DNA of 64,000 nucleotides from Mesorhizobium sp. AR07 (GCF_024746815.1 NZ_CP080525.1:1860001-1924000); one strand, 5' to 3'; positions 24,480 to 32,105 are shown, counted from the stretch's first letter. Notes: generated from the letters alone by a model not told the origin. Program-made: numbers and translations.

Positions 24480-25274
24480 ATGTTGGATGAAAAAGCCCAA
24501 GAACCACCCGCAATACCATTGGTTCCACAGATCGACGGATGCAGCGGAAACGATGGCCTCGCCTTTCAAGGCGCGCCTGGCTGGCATCTGACACCACCCC
24601 GTGCATCGGTCGTCGAGACACTCGATGGCACAGGCGCCACTGGCCTGCACAATTTTATCGCGCAACAGTTTTCCATGCCGGAGGGGATAAGCGGGCGTGC
24701 GGCCGGGGCAGTTATGGGTCTGATAAACCACCTGCCCAACAGGCGAGCCATCGAATTGTTGGACATCGGCGAGCAGGATGACGTCCTCGAAATGGGATTT
24801 GGGCCAGGTTGGGCGCTCAAGAAAATGGTCAGACTTGCGCGCGGCGGTACGATTACCGGGGTGGATCGGTCGCCGACGATGTTTCGTCTGGCCCAGGCTC
24901 GAAATCGAGCCGCAATTCAAGATGGAAGGCTGAAACTGATCCAGGGAAGCTTCGAGACGTTGCCGCTGGAAAGCGCCTCGGTGGACAAGGTTCTGGCCGT
25001 TAACGTGCTCTATTTCTGTTCGCCGACCGGAGCCGCCCTCGCGGAAGCCCGCAGGGTTCTGCGTCCAGGCGGAACAATGTCGATCTACGCGACGGATTGC
25101 TCTTCCATGAGGAGATTGCAATTCATTGGTCCTGAAACCCGGCAAACATTCGATCTGAAAGGACTTGAGGATTTCCTCCGCAAGACCGCATTTGGGTCGG
25201 ATCAGATCGACATTCAGATGATTTGGTTGCCATTCGGCTTTCGCGGCCTGGTGGCTCGATTGTGCAAGCGGTGA
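24480..25274 (+). CDS. Class I SAM-dependent methyltransferase
   Basis: The product has up to 264 residues. Motif I is VLEMGFGPGWAL, the acidic end of strand 2 is GVDRSP, and NVLYFC plus EARRVLRPGGTMSIY are the usual Methyltransf_11 blocks. The typical domain start is HNFIAQQFSMPEGISGRAAG, near residue 55, so the first 50 residues look unusual. The only in-frame ATG choices are 24480 and 24675; the N-terminus may include non-native sequence. It is probably a small-molecule methyltransferase; the substrate is unknown. No operon partner is seen. Confidence 0.82.
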   Translation: MLDEKAQEPPAIPLVPQIDGCSGNDGLAFQGAPGWHLTPPRASVVETLDGTGATGLHNFIAQQFSMPEGISGRAAGAVMGLINHLPNRRAIELLDIGEQDDVLEMGFGPGWALKKMVRLARGGTITGVDRSPTMFRLAQARNRAAIQDGRLKLIQGSFETLPLESASVDKVLAVNVLYFCSPTGAALAEARRVLRPGGTMSIYATDCSSMRRLQFIGPETRQTFDLKGLEDFLRKTAFGSDQIDIQMIWLPFGFRGLVARLCKR

Positions 25275-25519
25275 CGTGGGGTGCTGACGGCCTAGCGCGC
25301 GGCCAGCTGACCATCTTCGAAGCACCTGTGGAGCCGGTGCCAACCACTGCGCTAGACGCAGGCGATTTGGTCTGGCAGTCCGATGATGAATGCCGCCATG
25401 CCGGGTCTACAACAGGTGGAAACGAGCTTGCATCGAGATGCGATCCCTGGTGACACCAGGAAAGCAGCCAATAGAGAATGGTCGACTTGGTCCAATGCCA
25501 ACCTAAGGCAGGCGAAACG
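25275..25519. other. Intergenic region with no gene seen
   Basis: This 245-base stretch lies between the methyltransferase and the histidine-phosphatase gene. Short frames exist, but none has a ribosome-binding site or a recognisable product. I see no RNA gene, terminator or repeat that I can support. Confidence 0.4.
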
Positions 25520-26074
25520 ATGCCAAACAAACTTGTGATGATCATTCGTCATGCCGAAAAGCCGATTCAAGGGGGTCCGGACCTCGGGGTTACCGAACAG
25601 GGCGAAAGTGATCCCGCGTCACTGACGGTGCGCGGCTGGCAACGCGCGGGAGGCCTTTGCCGATTTTTTTACGAGCCGCCTCTACCTCTAGGCAGGCCAG
25701 CATCAATTGTTGCGTCGGGCACGATCAAAAGAGATGATTCCGGCACTCGGAGCAAGCGGCCTAGCCAGACAATCACTCCACTGGCAAGGCGCCTTGGTCT
25801 TGAACCGGATGTCACCCATTCAAAGGGGCAAGAGCAGTTAGCGGCGGATGCCATCCGCACAGCCCAATCACCGGTGTTGGTCAGCTGGCAACACGAGTCC
25901 ATTCCTGCTCTGGCAGCCGCGCTTGTCGGCGGCACAGGGATCGCTCCACAATCATGGCCCGATGATGATTTCGACAGCATCTGGGTGCTGGAGGCTGATC
26001 AGGCAAATGTCTGGTCTTTCTCGCGGGAACGCCAGGCACTCCTGGATGGTGATGACACCGGTCAAATGAGTTGA
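25520..26074 (+). CDS. Histidine phosphatase superfamily protein (RHAEKP type)
   Basis: The product has 184 residues. The phosphate-binding motif is IIRHAEKP near the N-terminus, the second catalytic His is in VSWQHESIPAL, and TVRGWQRAGGL is the conserved segment between. The RHAEKP variant of RHG marks a bacterial subgroup of poorly known substrate. GGCGAAACG precedes the ATG at 25520; a longer frame from 25478 is possible. It converges on the exporter gene at 26168. Confidence 0.8.
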   Translation: MPNKLVMIIRHAEKPIQGGPDLGVTEQGESDPASLTVRGWQRAGGLCRFFYEPPLPLGRPASIVASGTIKRDDSGTRSKRPSQTITPLARRLGLEPDVTHSKGQEQLAADAIRTAQSPVLVSWQHESIPALAAALVGGTGIAPQSWPDDDFDSIWVLEADQANVWSFSRERQALLDGDDTGQMS

Positions 26075-26117
26075 GTGTCTGCCTTGGGTCACATCGCGTC
26101 ATGCGAGGCTCGCAACT

Positions 26118-26147
26118 GAACGGCCGCAGTGTCGAATCCGGCCGTTC
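26118..26147. terminator. Possible bidirectional terminator hairpin
   Basis: GAACGGCC (26118-26125) and GGCCGTTC (26140-26147) are perfect arms with a 14-base loop, between the converging genes ending at 26074 and 26168. TTTT follows 13 bases later on the plus strand, so termination efficiency is doubtful. Confidence 0.4.
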
Positions 26148-26167
26148 GGAGTGATCGGGTTTTGACC

Positions 26168-28150
26168 CTAACTCGCAGACGCTGCCTGAACTTTCCCGGG
26201 CGCGGCCCGCTGCCGGCGCTGGCGGCGTTTGGCGACGAGCTTGAGGGCAACCGGCGGCTCTTTTGACAGCGCCCCCACCACGGCGTCCACCATGCCATGC
26301 GCGACGAAATCCGCGCTCATGTCATGGGCCAGTCTGTCGGTCGTCTCCTTGTCGTCATTGCCGGTCTCCGACCAGAACACGATGCCCACCCGCAGTCCCG
26401 CCTTCGCACGCTTCAGCCGGCGAACCAGAAAGCGGGCATGCTTGACGGAATCCCGATTCAGGAAGCCGACCACGACGGTGTCGATGGTTTCGAGCTCAAG
26501 GCGGCGAATGCTCGCCGGTTCCATGTCGGCGAAGCCTGCTTTTGACGCTGTCGCACCCTGCACTTCCAGCACCTGCGCCAGCATCGCGGCGGCGGCATCG
26601 TCAAGTTCGCCACGCCCGCCGGCGCAAAGCACCGACATGCCGGTGCCATCGGGCAGGTCGATCTCGTCCTCGCCGGCGGCATCGCCATGGTCGCCCGGCT
26701 CCGCGGCCTCGGGCGGGACATCCTCCTCGGCCGCTTCCTCTTGCGCGCTGTCGTCGAGGTTGGCCACCAGCATCAGGGCACTGGCCGCCACCTGACGTCG
26801 CTGCAGATCGCCCATGACGCCGCGCACACGGTCCCGCTCGCCCAGCAGAAGTGCCGGAATGGCAACCTTGTCGTAGAATTCGAACAGATATTTCTCCTCC
26901 AGCATCTCCTCGGCGTGGTCGGTGGCTTCCTCCGGATCACCGGCCAGCAGCCGCTGGTAGAGGCGTGCATGGGGTTCGAGCACGGGCTCGTTGCCGAACA
27001 GCACGTCGAGGAATTCGAACTGCGGCACGTGCCTGCCCAGCACCACCAGACAGACGGTGAGCGGCGTCGACAGGACCAGTCCGAGCGGCCCCCATAGCCA
27101 TGTCCAGAAGATGGCCGCAACGATGATCGCCAGCGGCGACAGCCCCGTTCGCGAACCGTAGAGCCAGGGTTCGACGACGTTGCCGGTGACCAGCTCCATC
27201 ACCACGAACAGGGCGGCCGTCCACAGCACGAGCGACCAGCCGGGAGCCACGGCCAGCGCCAGGAACAGCGGCAGCAGCATGCCGATGGCCGGGCCGATAT
27301 AGGGAACGAAACGCAGCGCCAGCGCAAGCAGCCCCCACAGCAGTGCATTCGGAATGCCGAGGATCCACAGCCCGGCCGCAATCGGTATGGCGTAGACGAT
27401 GTTGACGACCAACTGCATCAGCAGATAGCGACCCACCCGCTTGCCGGCATCCCGAAGCGCCTCGGTGGTGCGGTGAAGGTCGCCGTAACCGACAAGCCGG
27501 ATGAAGCGGTCGCGCAGATCCTCCCGCTCGAGCAGCATGAATATGACGACGACGATGATCAGTCCGGCCGACCCGAGCGGGCTGATCAGCGGGCCGACTA
27601 TGTTCTGCAGGACTTCGAGCGGCCTTTCGCGCGAGACGATCTCGACGGGCACCGGCTCGCGCGGCGGCTTGTCGGGAGTAGCGGCCGGCAGCGAGGCGTC
27701 CTGCCTGTCGATCTCCTGGCCGACACGCTCGACCACGCTGCTCAATCTGGCAATGATGCCTCCTCCGACGCCGGTTTCCTTGAGTGAACGGATCTTGGCC
27801 AGGATGTTCGTCTGGTAGGCCGGGATGTTCTGCGCCAGTTCACTGACCTGCGTGGCGACAATGAAGGAGAACAGGGCAAGTGCCGCGAAAGCGCTAAGAA
27901 CGCTGACGATGACGGCGGCAATCCTGGGAATGCCGACCCGTTTGAGCGCCGAGACAAGCGGCGCGAGTGCGAAGGTCAGCAGCAGCGCGATGGCGATCGG
28001 CAGGAAAACCTCGCGCCCGAAATACAGCGCCGCCACAGTCGTGACAGTGGTTGCCACGTTGGGCAATGCGGTTCGCGGGTGGGGCGCGGCGGCCGCAAGA
28101 ATGTCCTCCAGCCCCGGAGACGCCATGTCGTTTCGACGATTGGCCACCAC
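26168..28150 (-). CDS. AI-2E/PerM-family transporter with extra C-terminal domain
   Basis: The product has about 660 residues. The first 390 are an AI-2E family exporter (GREVFLPIAIALLLTFALAPLVSAL, VFVPYIGP-like RFVPYIGPAIGML, GNVVEPWLYGSRTGLSPLAIIV) with about eight membrane helices. The C-terminal 270 residues are cytoplasmic: an acidic linker (EEAAEEDVPPEAAEPGDHGD) and a Rossmann-like domain (MSVLCAGGRGELDDAAAAML, TIDTVVVGFL, LRVGIVFWSE) similar in layout to B12-binding-type folds. The GTG at 28150 has GGGGAG nine bases upstream and is preferred; an ATG at 28126 is the alternative. Transport substrate is unknown. Confidence 0.85.
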   Translation of the reverse strand: MVANRRNDMASPGLEDILAAAAPHPRTALPNVATTVTTVAALYFGREVFLPIAIALLLTFALAPLVSALKRVGIPRIAAVIVSVLSAFAALALFSFIVATQVSELAQNIPAYQTNILAKIRSLKETGVGGGIIARLSSVVERVGQEIDRQDASLPAATPDKPPREPVPVEIVSRERPLEVLQNIVGPLISPLGSAGLIIVVVIFMLLEREDLRDRFIRLVGYGDLHRTTEALRDAGKRVGRYLLMQLVVNIVYAIPIAAGLWILGIPNALLWGLLALALRFVPYIGPAIGMLLPLFLALAVAPGWSLVLWTAALFVVMELVTGNVVEPWLYGSRTGLSPLAIIVAAIFWTWLWGPLGLVLSTPLTVCLVVLGRHVPQFEFLDVLFGNEPVLEPHARLYQRLLAGDPEEATDHAEEMLEEKYLFEFYDKVAIPALLLGERDRVRGVMGDLQRRQVAASALMLVANLDDSAQEEAAEEDVPPEAAEPGDHGDAAGEDEIDLPDGTGMSVLCAGGRGELDDAAAAMLAQVLEVQGATASKAGFADMEPASIRRLELETIDTVVVGFLNRDSVKHARFLVRRLKRAKAGLRVGIVFWSETGNDDKETTDRLAHDMSADFVAHGMVDAVVGALSKEPPVALKLVAKRRQRRQRAAPGKVQAASAS

Positions 28151-28222
28151 TTGGTTTCTCCCCTGCCAACCGTCATGATCGGGCATATTGAGCCGGCGTG
28201 CAACTTTCGCCGGTGACGAACC

Positions 28223-28373
28223 GCTCCTCACATGTTGATGCGAAGCGTCGCGGCCCCCCAGGCCGCGACATCGCGCGCCATGGTGATGATGGCGCAGGGC
28301 TGGGTCCAAACCGATCCGGGCGGCGCGGACGCACGGCTCACTATCGAAGAGAGCGTTCCCAGCCCTAGCCGGG
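28223..28373 (+). pseudogene. Short-chain dehydrogenase remnant
   Basis: The frame reads APHMLMRSVAA, then SRAMVMMAQGWVQTD, PGGADARLTIEESVPS. It lines up with the C-terminal region of the intact SDR at 37569-38279 (APNMFMRSFAA, SRAMVTMAPGWVRTE, LGGPDGRLSIEESIPS). No SDR N-terminus or C-terminal end surrounds it, so it is a fragment of a lost paralogue. Confidence 0.65.
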
Positions 28374-28490
28374 CAGCCGTGAGCCTGGATGCGTCCGCAT
28401 CTGCCGGCGGCCTCACGCTACAGTGATTGGCAAGGATGAAACCCCGCGCTGCCAGAGGCGTTTTATGGCTGCAATGCAGTCGAGGTTCCA

Positions 28491-28736
28491 ATGCAAACCG
28501 CATGGTTCTCCAAACCCGTGGTGGTTTCAGTCGGCATCGCCGGTTCCACCCGCAATCTGTCCAATGCCCACCAGGCCATCGAATTGCTCACGACACATTG
28601 GCGCGACGCCGGCAGCGCGAAACATCAGTCCGCGCTACGCGCCTGCCGCCGGGCGACGAGCGGCGAAGTCTCCCCCGACATCGCCAGGGAGGCTTTTGTC
28701 GAGGCCGCGCGCGAGGCGCATATCCTGGTCGAGTAA
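28491..28736 (+). CDS. DUF982 protein
   Basis: The product has 81 residues. KPVVVSVGIAGSTRNLSNAHQAIELLTTHWRDAGSAKHQSALRACRRATSG is the DUF982 core, close to the standard length of the family. It is the third DUF982 gene in the window. CGAGGTTCCA precedes the ATG. Function is unknown. It is followed by the EcfG-type promoter of the DUF378 gene. Confidence 0.87.
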   Translation: MQTAWFSKPVVVSVGIAGSTRNLSNAHQAIELLTTHWRDAGSAKHQSALRACRRATSGEVSPDIAREAFVEAAREAHILVE

Positions 28737-28800
28737 GCCGGGTCGGGCAAGCTAGCTCTGTTCACGCACTGTAGCGGTCGTTCACAATTTCGTGACCGAC

Positions 28801-28825
28801 GGAACCGTTTGAAACGGCAGGCGTT
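28801..28825 (+). promoter_or_regulatory. EcfG/RpoE2-type promoter before the DUF378 gene
   Basis: GGAAC (28801-28805), exactly 16 bases, then CGTT (28822-28825). This is a full match to the general-stress sigma consensus, 43 bases before the DUF378 ATG, a normal leader length. Confidence 0.75.
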
Positions 28826-28867
28826 TTTTTGCAAGCGTCTTTTCTCAGGCAACGTTAGGAGGCGTTT

Positions 28868-29101
28868 ATGCGCATCATGAACCTCGTCACCCTCGCCCTC
28901 ATCATCCTTGGCGGTCTCAACTTTCTGTCCATGGGTGTAACGGGCTATGACATAATCGGCACGGTCCTCGGCGGCGCCATGTTGGCCCGCCTGGCCTATC
29001 TGATCGTCGGCCTTGCCGCCATATGGCAGCTCATGCCGGGCTTCCAGAGCTTTACGGTTGGAGAAGTCGATGCCGAAAGGCATATCCATCATCATCCGTG
29101 A
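28868..29101 (+). CDS. DUF378 membrane protein
   Basis: The product has 77 residues with two membrane helices: LVTLALIILGGLNFLSMGVTGYDII and LARLAYLIVGLAAIWQLM. The GGLNFLxxG and RxxYxIVGLAAIW blocks define DUF378 (YuzA-like). A His-rich tail (ERHIHHHP) is unusual. GTTAGGAGGCG before the ATG is a strong ribosome-binding site. The EcfG-type promoter upstream predicts induction in general stress. Function is unknown. Confidence 0.9.
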   Translation: MRIMNLVTLALIILGGLNFLSMGVTGYDIIGTVLGGAMLARLAYLIVGLAAIWQLMPGFQSFTVGEVDAERHIHHHP

Positions 29102-29118
29102 CTGGTAAGATCTGGTAA

Positions 29119-29154
29119 GATATGGGGCGGCGGAAAAATCCGCCGCCCCATATC
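29119..29154. terminator. Strong bidirectional hairpin
   Basis: GATATGGGGCGGCGG (29119-29133) and its perfect complement (29140-29154) form a 15-bp stem with an AAAAAT loop between the converging DUF378 and Ddl genes. No long U-tract flanks it, but the position and perfect stem support a shared terminator. Confidence 0.65.
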
Positions 29155-29202
29155 GCGTAAAGCCCGATCAGGCGGCCGCCATCGGTGTTCCCCGGCGAAG
29201 AC

Positions 29203-30282
29203 TCAGACTGTTCGCGTCCTATGCCTGGCCAGCGCGTGCTCGATCAGCACGTCGATGGTCTGGCTGTAGCCTATGCCAATCGCCGCCAGCGCCTTGGCGT
29301 ACATCGAAATGTCGGTGAAGCCGGGAAGCGTGTTGACCTCGTTGACCAGCAGCGAACCGTCGGCGCGCAGGAAGAAATCGACGCGCGCCATGGCTTCGCA
29401 ACCGAGCGCCTGGAAAGCCTGCCGCGCCATGTCGCGCGCTTTGTCGGCGACCGCGGCCGGGACATCGGCCGGCACCTTGACCACCGCGCCGTCGGCATCG
29501 AGATATTTGGCCTCATAGGTGTAGAAGCCGTGCTTGCCGGCCGGGATGATCTCGCCAGGCAGCGACACCGTCAGCGTGCCGTCGGCCCGCTCCAGCACCG
29601 AGCACTCGATCTCGCGGCCTTCGACGAATTCCTCGATCAGCGCCTTGCCGTCATAGCGGAAAGCCGTCTCAATGGCCTGCTGGAAGCCGTCCCTGTCATC
29701 CACCTTGCTCACCCCGAAAGACGAGCCCTGGCGCGCCGGCTTGGCGAAGAACGGCAGACCGAGCGCCCCGGCAATCTCCTGGAACGAACTGACATCGTTT
29801 CGATGCAAGGTGACCGAGCGGGCAACGGCAAGGCCGGCCTCGCGCATCAGCCGCTTGGCGACATCCTTGTCCATGGCGGCAGCCGAGGCGAGGATGCCGC
29901 AGCCGACATAGGCGACGTCGGCGACCTCGGCATAGCCCTGCACCGAGCCGTCCTCGCCGAACGGCCCGTGCAGCACGGGGAAGACGACATCGACCGGCGG
30001 CAGGTCAGGCTGCGTTCCATCCCGCGCCACGGCAACCAGCCTGCCCTTGCCGCCGGGCAGCAGCGCGACCTCCACACCGTCCTCGGATACCGGAGCCCCT
30101 GCCGCATCGCCGGTCGACGAGCCTTGCAGCAGCCACCTGCCGTCCCTGGAAATGGCGATCGGAACGATCTCGTAGCGGGTCCGGTCGATGGCCTTCAGCA
30201 CATTGGCGGCCGAGAGGCGCGACACGTCATGTTCGGCCGAACGCCCGCCGTAAAGAATGGCCACTCTTGTCTTGTCCGTCAT
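29203..30282 (-). CDS. ddlA: D-alanine--D-alanine ligase
   Basis: The product has 359 residues with all Ddl blocks: YGGRSAEHDVSRLSAANV, FPVLHGPFGEDGSVQG, FAKPARQGSSFGVSKV, and NEVNTLPGFTDISMYAKAL. It joins two D-Ala residues with ATP to make the dipeptide for peptidoglycan precursors. It is not in a mur/dcw cluster; the gene 23 bases upstream encodes a C39-like peptidase in the same operon. Rhizobia usually carry another ddl in the division cluster, so this is probably a second copy; the symbol reflects that guess. Confidence 0.92.
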   Translation of the reverse strand: MTDKTRVAILYGGRSAEHDVSRLSAANVLKAIDRTRYEIVPIAISRDGRWLLQGSSTGDAAGAPVSEDGVEVALLPGGKGRLVAVARDGTQPDLPPVDVVFPVLHGPFGEDGSVQGYAEVADVAYVGCGILASAAAMDKDVAKRLMREAGLAVARSVTLHRNDVSSFQEIAGALGLPFFAKPARQGSSFGVSKVDDRDGFQQAIETAFRYDGKALIEEFVEGREIECSVLERADGTLTVSLPGEIIPAGKHGFYTYEAKYLDADGAVVKVPADVPAAVADKARDMARQAFQALGCEAMARVDFFLRADGSLLVNEVNTLPGFTDISMYAKALAAIGIGYSQTIDVLIEHALARHRTRTV

Positions 30283-30305
30283 CGAAATCCCTCAACTGTC
30301 AAAAA

Positions 30306-30923
30306 TCAAATGGTGACGGCAATGCCGCGATTGGCGAAGAAGCGGTCGAAACCGGCCGGCGCCAACACTGCGTTCTCCTGTGTGGCGCTGGTATGGCCGG
30401 ACGGATTGTGGAAGCGGAAACCCTCGTCCGACGCCGCCGTGACCAGCACCAGATGGCCGCCCTTCGAGGGCGGCTCGCGTTCGGGCCAGCGGATCGAGCT
30501 GCTGACCGAAGCGATGAAGAAGCGCGACCGCGCCAGGATCGCCGGAATGTCGGATGTCGCGACATTGGTCATCACCTCGGCTTGCAGGCCGAAGTCCTCC
30601 TGCACGAAGCTGACGAAAGGCGCGTAGATCAGCCCCTTGATCGAGCCCGCGGTAGCGACGTAGCCGCCATATCTGGTGCAGCGCCTGGCGAGTTCGATCG
30701 TCGGCACGATCTCGCCGCGCGTCGCCAGGATCATCTTCAGGCACGCCATGCCGCAGATGTTGGCGGCCCAGAGCGCGTATTCGTCTGATGTCTCCGCCCC
30801 CGAATTTTGCCACAAGGGATCCCGCCGCAGCGCAATGTCGGCGCCCTCGGCGAGCACCTCCATCGTCATGTCGGGCGTTTCCCACTGGCTGAAAAACGGC
30901 ACGGCTTCAGGCAGTCGGCTCAT
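30306..30923 (-). CDS. C39-like cysteine peptidase
   Basis: The product has 205 residues with no signal peptide. NICGMACLKMIL corresponds to the DCGxAALxMxL start of the peptidase C39 fold, with Cys57 as likely nucleophile. GGHLVLV carries His157 and FHNPSGH Asn173, completing a plausible triad. CGAGGAACCGC precedes the ATG. It is the first gene of an operon with the Ddl. C39 members mature peptides or act as general cysteine peptidases; substrate unknown. A CTCGTATACGAG palindrome (30949-30960) lies in the promoter region. Confidence 0.82.
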   Translation of the reverse strand: MSRLPEAVPFFSQWETPDMTMEVLAEGADIALRRDPLWQNSGAETSDEYALWAANICGMACLKMILATRGEIVPTIELARRCTRYGGYVATAGSIKGLIYAPFVSFVQEDFGLQAEVMTNVATSDIPAILARSRFFIASVSSSIRWPEREPPSKGGHLVLVTAASDEGFRFHNPSGHTSATQENAVLAPAGFDRFFANRGIAVTI

Positions 30924-30948
30924 GCGGTTCCTCGGCTGTCTTCGGATT

Positions 30949-30960
30949 CTCGTATACGAG
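30949..30960. promoter_or_regulatory. Palindrome upstream of the C39-ddl operon
   Basis: CTCGTATACGAG is a perfect 12-base palindrome 26 bases before the peptidase start, in the position of an operator or core promoter. No regulator gene is adjacent. Confidence 0.4.
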
Positions 30961-30986
30961 GATACGGGGCGAATGAAAAGCGTCAT

Positions 30987-31065
30987 AAGGTGTGTTGAAA
31001 TTCAGGGTCAGGCCGAATCGCAGCAAGCCATTGTTTGCAGATCGGCTGAATATCAGCGCGCCTTA
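30987..31065. repeat. Palindromic repeat family P4, copy 1
   Basis: AAGGTGTGTTGAAATTCAGG at the left is mirrored by CTGAATATCAGCGCGCCTT at the right, with CAGGCCGAATCG and CGTTTGCAG-like inner blocks. A longer copy is at 51395-51534. In both places one end contains the stop codon of a minus-strand gene. Confidence 0.75.
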
Positions 31066-31482
31066 GAAGGTGATCTTCACGGACGGAGCACTGCGCACCG
31101 CCGGACCGTGGTGGACGGCCTCGATGTTGTTGCCGTCCGGATCGAGCAGGAAGGCGGCGTAATAGCCGGGATGATAGGGTCTTTCGCCCGGCGCGCCATT
31201 GTCCTTGCCACCGGCGGCGCGCCCGGCCTTGTGGAAGGTATCGACCATGGCGTGGTCCTTTGCCTGGAAGGCGAGATGATGGCGGCCGGTGAGCTTTCCC
31301 TGCGCCGCCCGGCTGTCGGCACTGGAGACGAACAGTTCGTCGGCCCAGAAATAGTCGTCGCCGACACCGCCGATCGGCACATCGAGCGCCTGCAGGACCG
31401 CCTCATAGAAACGCCGGCTGGCAGGGAGATCCCTGACCACCAGATGGATATGGTCGACAAGCCGGCCGCGATGCAATTCCAT
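31063..31482 (-). CDS. VOC-family (glyoxalase/dioxygenase superfamily) protein
   Basis: The product has 139 residues, a single VOC module pair: LVDHIHLVVRDLPASRRFYEAVLQAL, GRHHLAFQAKDHAMVDTFHKAG, and YYAAFLLDPDGNNIEAV. The His/Glu metal residues are in place (DHIH, HHLAF, NNIEAV). Members include glyoxalases, fosfomycin-type resistance proteins and dioxygenases; this one cannot be assigned further. GAGGAGGAACCTTC is a strong ribosome-binding site. Its stop lies within the end of the P4 repeat. Confidence 0.88.
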   Translation of the reverse strand: MELHRGRLVDHIHLVVRDLPASRRFYEAVLQALDVPIGGVGDDYFWADELFVSSADSRAAQGKLTGRHHLAFQAKDHAMVDTFHKAGRAAGGKDNGAPGERPYHPGYYAAFLLDPDGNNIEAVHHGPAVRSAPSVKITF

Positions 31483-31599
31483 GAAGGTTCCTCCTCGCAA
31501 GGCTTTCGAATTTAGGCTTGGACAGGGCGCCGTCAATGCGGGCGCATGCTGACCGCCAGGTTCTACCACACGTTCGGCCCATGGCCCCGGGCCTGTCCT

Positions 31600-31690
31600 T
31601 CAAACAAAAAGCCCGCCGAGAGGGGGGAGCCGGCGGGCCTTTGGAAAGCTCAAACCGAGCTTTCTGATGTCTGAGGGGGGATCAGACATG
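31600..31690 (-). ncRNA. Candidate small RNA with three hairpins and C-rich loops
   Basis: On the minus strand: hairpin 1 ATGTCTGA/TCAGACAT with loop TCCCCCC (31667-31689), hairpin 2 GAAAGCTC/GAGCTTTC with loop GGTTT (about 31642-31662), and hairpin 3 GCCCGCCG/CGGCGGGC with loop GCTCCCCCCTCT (31611-31638) followed by TTTTTGTTTG, a canonical terminator. No gene reads into it on this strand. A GGAAC-N16-AGTT element ends six bases before the first hairpin. C-rich loops could pair with Shine-Dalgarno sequences, as in alphaproteobacterial stress RNAs such as GsrN or the cuckoo RNAs; I cannot say it belongs to either. Confidence 0.7.
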
Positions 31691-31695
31691 GTGAG

Positions 31696-31720
31696 AACTT
31701 CTATGTGCCGCAGAGGTTCC
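31696..31720 (-). promoter_or_regulatory. EcfG-like promoter of the small RNA candidate
   Basis: On the minus strand GGAAC (31716-31720), 16 bases, then AGTT (31696-31699). Only the first base of the -10 box differs from CGTT. The predicted start falls at about 31688-31690, exactly where the first hairpin begins. Confidence 0.6.
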
Positions 31721-31799
31721 ACCGGAACGAAAAAAACCGCCAGCGAGTTGTCGGTTCACGGAAGCCGGACGTGCGTCAGGCGTTCAATCCCGCTCAACT

Positions 31800-31824
31800 G
31801 GAACCTTTTGTCCGGAGCCAAGTT
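31800..31824 (+). promoter_or_regulatory. EcfG-like promoter before the gene at 31851
   Basis: GGAAC (31800-31804), 16 bases, then AGTT (31821-31824). It is 27 bases before the chosen TTG start, and it uses the same AGTT variant as the divergent small RNA promoter 80 bases away. Confidence 0.5.
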
Positions 31825-31850
31825 TTGTGGCGCGGCTGGGAGGAATTGAA

Positions 31851-32105
31851 TTGGACAGTTTTCAGAGGCTCGAAGCGCTGGTCGACAGCGCCGGCGTCGA
31901 CGGCATCGAAGAAGCGAACGCTTTGTTGCGTCGTTTCAAAGGCAGATCAGAAGCGGTCACCGCGGCCATCGAAGAGTTCATGCTGGATTTCATGACCTTG
32001 GTCTTCGTCGTCGAAACCGGCGAGGACGATTTCGAAAAACCGATCCGCAAGCTGGCCCGCACCAGGCTTTCAAATCTCAAGGGCCTGATAGGCGTGGCAG
32101 CGTAG
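31851..32105 (+). CDS. Small protein of unknown function
   Basis: The product has about 84 residues, mostly helical: SFQRLEALVDSAGVDGIEEANALLRRFKGRSEAVTAAIEEFMLDFMTLVFVVETGEDDFE and a basic end KLARTRLSNLKGLIGVAA. The start is probably the TTG at 31851, because GGGAGG lies six bases upstream; a GTG at 31827 would place that site inside the gene. I know no family. An EcfG-like promoter upstream suggests stress expression. Confidence 0.55.
   Translation: MDSFQRLEALVDSAGVDGIEEANALLRRFKGRSEAVTAAIEEFMLDFMTLVFVVETGEDDFEKPIRKLARTRLSNLKGLIGVAA

Noticed and set aside
24153..25343. A 396-codon minus-strand frame opposite the methyltransferase gene
   Set aside because: No domain or ribosome-binding site; the plus strand has SAM motifs.
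31667..31849. Short plus-strand frame across the small RNA locus
   Set aside because: It has no ribosome-binding site, reads through the hairpins and resembles no protein.
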